Shown here one piece after another: positions 62,027 through 64,000 of a stretch of 64,000 bases of DNA. The position numbers and the translations under genes were made by a program. Each line of letters starts with the position of its first letter. The stretch's first letter is position 1. The notes beneath the pieces are model-generated. The model saw only the letters and a list, made by a program, of their open reading frames with translations. It had not been told where the DNA came from and made no database searches. Source of the DNA: Azospirillum lipoferum 4B (lineage in GTDB: Bacteria > Pseudomonadota > Alphaproteobacteria > Azospirillales > Azospirillaceae); contig NC_016622.1 in the NCBI RefSeq assembly GCF_000283655.1, positions 1,562,501-1,626,500 on the forward strand. Direction: 5' to 3'.

Positions 62027-62998
62027 ATGCGTCGCTGGCGCGGGGTGGGCAGGATCGTCGTGCTGGTCGGCGTGGCAACGCTCGCCGCCTGTGCGCAGAA
62101 GCCGGCCGGCACCGGCTCGGGCCTGCCGACCAGCGGCATCTACAAGGTGGGAAAGCCTTATCAGATCAATGGCGTCTGGTATTATCCCAAGGAAGACTAC
62201 AGCTATGACGAGACGGGCATCGCGTCCTGGTACGGGCCCGGCTTCCATGAGAAGAATACCGCCAACGGCGAGATCTACGACCAGAACGAACTGACCGCCG
62301 CGCACAGGACCCTGCCGATGCCGAGCCTGGTGCGCGTCACCAACCTGGACAACGGCCGGTCAATCGTGGTTCGGGTGAACGACCGCGGCCCCTTCGCCAA
62401 TGGCCGCATCATCGACATGTCGCGCCGCGGCGCCCAGTTGCTGGGCTTCGACGGTCCCGGCACGGCGAAGGTCCGCGTGCAGATCCTGGCGGAGGAAAGC
62501 CGCGCCATCGCCGCCGCCGCGCGCCAGGGAACCCCGGCGCCGCTGCTGGCGGAAATCGACGGCCCGCCGCCGAAGGCCGCCCCGCGCGGCCGGATCGAGG
62601 TGAGCGGACCGTCGGGTCCGGTGACGACGGTTTCGGCCTCGGCAGGCGCGCCGCGCCCGGCGGTGGTCGGCGCCCCGGTGCCGCCGCCCGCCACCGTCGC
62701 CGGCAGCATGTCGGAAGGCCGCTTCGTGCCGGCGCCGGTGGTGGCGCAGTTGCCGGTGAAGCCGCAGGAGGCGATCTATGTGCAGGTCGGCGCCTTCGGC
62801 AGCGAAGAGAATGTGGCGAAGGCCCGCGCCCGGCTGTCCGCCATGGGCCAGCGTGCCAGCGTCAGCCTGACGCGGTCGGGCGGCATGTCCCTGCATCGCG
62901 TCAGGGTCGGGCCGCTGGACAGCGTCGATCGTGCCGACACCCTGCTCAACCAGATCATACAGGCCGGCCTTACGGAGGCCAAAATCGTGGTGGATTGA
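62027..62998 (+). CDS. rlpA: RlpA-family septal lytic transglycosylase, lipoprotein
   Basis: A 323-residue lipoprotein. The signal peptide ends in the lipobox LAAC near residue 19-22. A double-psi beta-barrel domain (GIASWYGPGFHEKNTANGE, then VVRVNDRGPFANGRIIDMS) covers about 65-155. A proline-rich linker leads to a C-terminal SPOR domain (IYVQVGAFGSEENVAKAR) that binds denuded glycan at the septum. It lies 73 nt before dacA, a common pairing. Confidence 0.92.
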   Translation: MRRWRGVGRIVVLVGVATLAACAQKPAGTGSGLPTSGIYKVGKPYQINGVWYYPKEDYSYDETGIASWYGPGFHEKNTANGEIYDQNELTAAHRTLPMPSLVRVTNLDNGRSIVVRVNDRGPFANGRIIDMSRRGAQLLGFDGPGTAKVRVQILAEESRAIAAAARQGTPAPLLAEIDGPPPKAAPRGRIEVSGPSGPVTTVSASAGAPRPAVVGAPVPPPATVAGSMSEGRFVPAPVVAQLPVKPQEAIYVQVGAFGSEENVAKARARLSAMGQRASVSLTRSGGMSLHRVRVGPLDSVDRADTLLNQIIQAGLTEAKIVVD

Positions 62999-63071
62999 AC
63001 CGGCCAGCCGAAACCCACCTCGACCGCTCTGCCGAGCGCCTGTGACCGAGTGCCCTTGGAGGATTGTTGCC

Positions 63072-64000
63072 ATGAACGCTGTTGTCGTCCGCCTGTGCGC
63101 CGTTTTCGGCCGTTCCGTCGCTGTCGCGGCCGGAATCGCGATGGCCGGGGCCACGATAGGCGCCGGCATGACCGCGGCCCAGGTCCAGGCCGCGACCATC
63201 GACACCATCGCCAAGCAGGCGATCCTGCTCGACCTGACCTCGAACACCGTGCTGTTCGAGAAGAACGCCGACGAGCGCATGGCGCCGTCGTCGATGAGCA
63301 AGATCATGACCGCCTATCTGACCTTCGAGGCGATCAAGGCCGGCCGCCTGACGCTGGAGAGTTCGCTGCCGGTCAGCGAGCGGGCGTGGCGGATGCAGGG
63401 CTCCAAGATGTTCGTGGAGCTTCACAACAACATCAAGGTCGACGACCTGATCAAAGGCATGATCGTCCAGTCCGGCAACGACGCCTGCATCGTGCTGGCC
63501 GAGGGTCTGGCCGGGTCGGAAGGCTCCTTCGCCGAGCAGGCGAACCGCAAGGCGCGCGAGCTGGGGCTGAAGAACACCAACCTCGTCAACTCCACCGGCT
63601 GGCCCGACCCCAACCACTACATGACGGCCCGCGATCTGGCGCTGCTGGCCGAGCATCTGATCAAGGACTTCCCGGAATACTACCATTATTATTCGATCCG
63701 GGAGTTCAAGTACCACGGCATCAACCAGGGCAACCGCAACCCGCTGCTGTATCGCGGCATGGACGTGGACGGCATGAAGACCGGCCACACCGACGCCGGC
63801 GGCTATGGCCTGACCGCGTCGGGCGAGCGCGAGGGGCGCCGCCTGCTGCTGGTCGTCAACGGCCTGCCCAGCATGCAGGCGCGCGCCGACGAATCGGCCC
63901 GCCTGATCGAATGGGGCTTCCGCGAGTTCGCCTCCTACACGCTCTACAAGGGCGGCGAGACCATCGAGCAGGTGCCGGTCTGGCTGGGCGAGCAGGAGAC
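63072..64000 (+). CDS. dacA: D-alanyl-D-alanine carboxypeptidase (PBP5/6 type), 3' end outside the window
   Basis: At least 309 codons, open to the window edge. The signal peptide is followed by active-site SMSK near residue 77, the SGND motif and MKTGHTD, the three serine-penicillin-binding-protein boxes in order. It trims the terminal D-alanine of peptidoglycan side chains and would continue into the C-terminal PBP5 domain. GGAGG precedes the ATG. It follows rlpA. Confidence 0.92.
   Translation, partial: MNAVVVRLCAVFGRSVAVAAGIAMAGATIGAGMTAAQVQAATIDTIAKQAILLDLTSNTVLFEKNADERMAPSSMSKIMTAYLTFEAIKAGRLTLESSLPVSERAWRMQGSKMFVELHNNIKVDDLIKGMIVQSGNDACIVLAEGLAGSEGSFAEQANRKARELGLKNTNLVNSTGWPDPNHYMTARDLALLAEHLIKDFPEYYHYYSIREFKYHGINQGNRNPLLYRGMDVDGMKTGHTDAGGYGLTASGEREGRRLLLVVNGLPSMQARADESARLIEWGFREFASYTLYKGGETIEQVPVWLGEQE

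Overview
The window looks like chromosome of a GC-rich, motile alphaproteobacterium, most likely Azospirillum or a close Rhodospirillales relative. The evidence is a GcrA cell-cycle regulator, the alphaproteobacterial order rpsF-rpsR-DUF2232-rplI, a fabD-fabG-acpP-fabF-mltG run, two isocitrate dehydrogenases of different families, a large chemotaxis operon, CcoG and GlnD. The genus is an inference; no rRNA or tRNA gene was found to confirm it.

Layout. 0-5 kb: signalling genes (SiaC/SiaB-like switch proteins behind a DUF3369 histidine kinase, and a divergent membrane HisKA_2 kinase) ending at a complete IS5/IS427-type element whose CTAG target duplication overlaps the kinase stop codon. 5.6-11.2 kb: hisE, two tandem paralogous microproteins, a Crp/Fnr regulator, small membrane proteins and recG. 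11.5-21.9 kb: a tightly overlapping minus-strand chemotaxis operon (MCP, CheR, a triple-CheW fusion, CheB, CheY-like, CheA) with a divergent second MCP. 22-28.6 kb: fatty-acid synthesis genes, mltG and an acyltransferase. 29-37.5 kb: ribosomal protein operon, Cfa, NADP-isocitrate dehydrogenase, SPFH/NfeD pair, VOC protein, GcrA. 37.7-42.8 kb: ECF sigma/anti-sigma pair, second isocitrate dehydrogenase, multicopper oxidase.

43-55.4 kb is the accessory part, mixing GC-rich backbone (VWA protein, HD alarmone-hydrolase-like protein, CcoG) with AT-rich imported genes: a secreted four-cysteine protein lying between an HTH gene and its broken copy, an AIPR-family phage-resistance candidate, two tandem paralogous small proteins of unknown family, and a LamG/helical protein lying between a 3' fragment of glnD and the complete glnD. 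The copied-gene / AT-rich cassette / intact-gene arrangement occurs twice. 55.4-64 kb returns to backbone (glnD, YdcF-like, RlpA, DacA) with one IS110-family element whose upstream noncoding DNA is strongly structured and may encode a bridge RNA.

A roughly 105-bp dispersed element with a long perfect palindrome occurs twice, about 49.5 kb apart and in opposite orientation. The best candidates for undescribed biology are the WxxA(T/S)P microprotein pair (6.3-6.8 kb), the DLNKDHYF paralogue pair with the nearby LamG protein (51.2-55.1 kb), and the two duplicated-flank cassettes.
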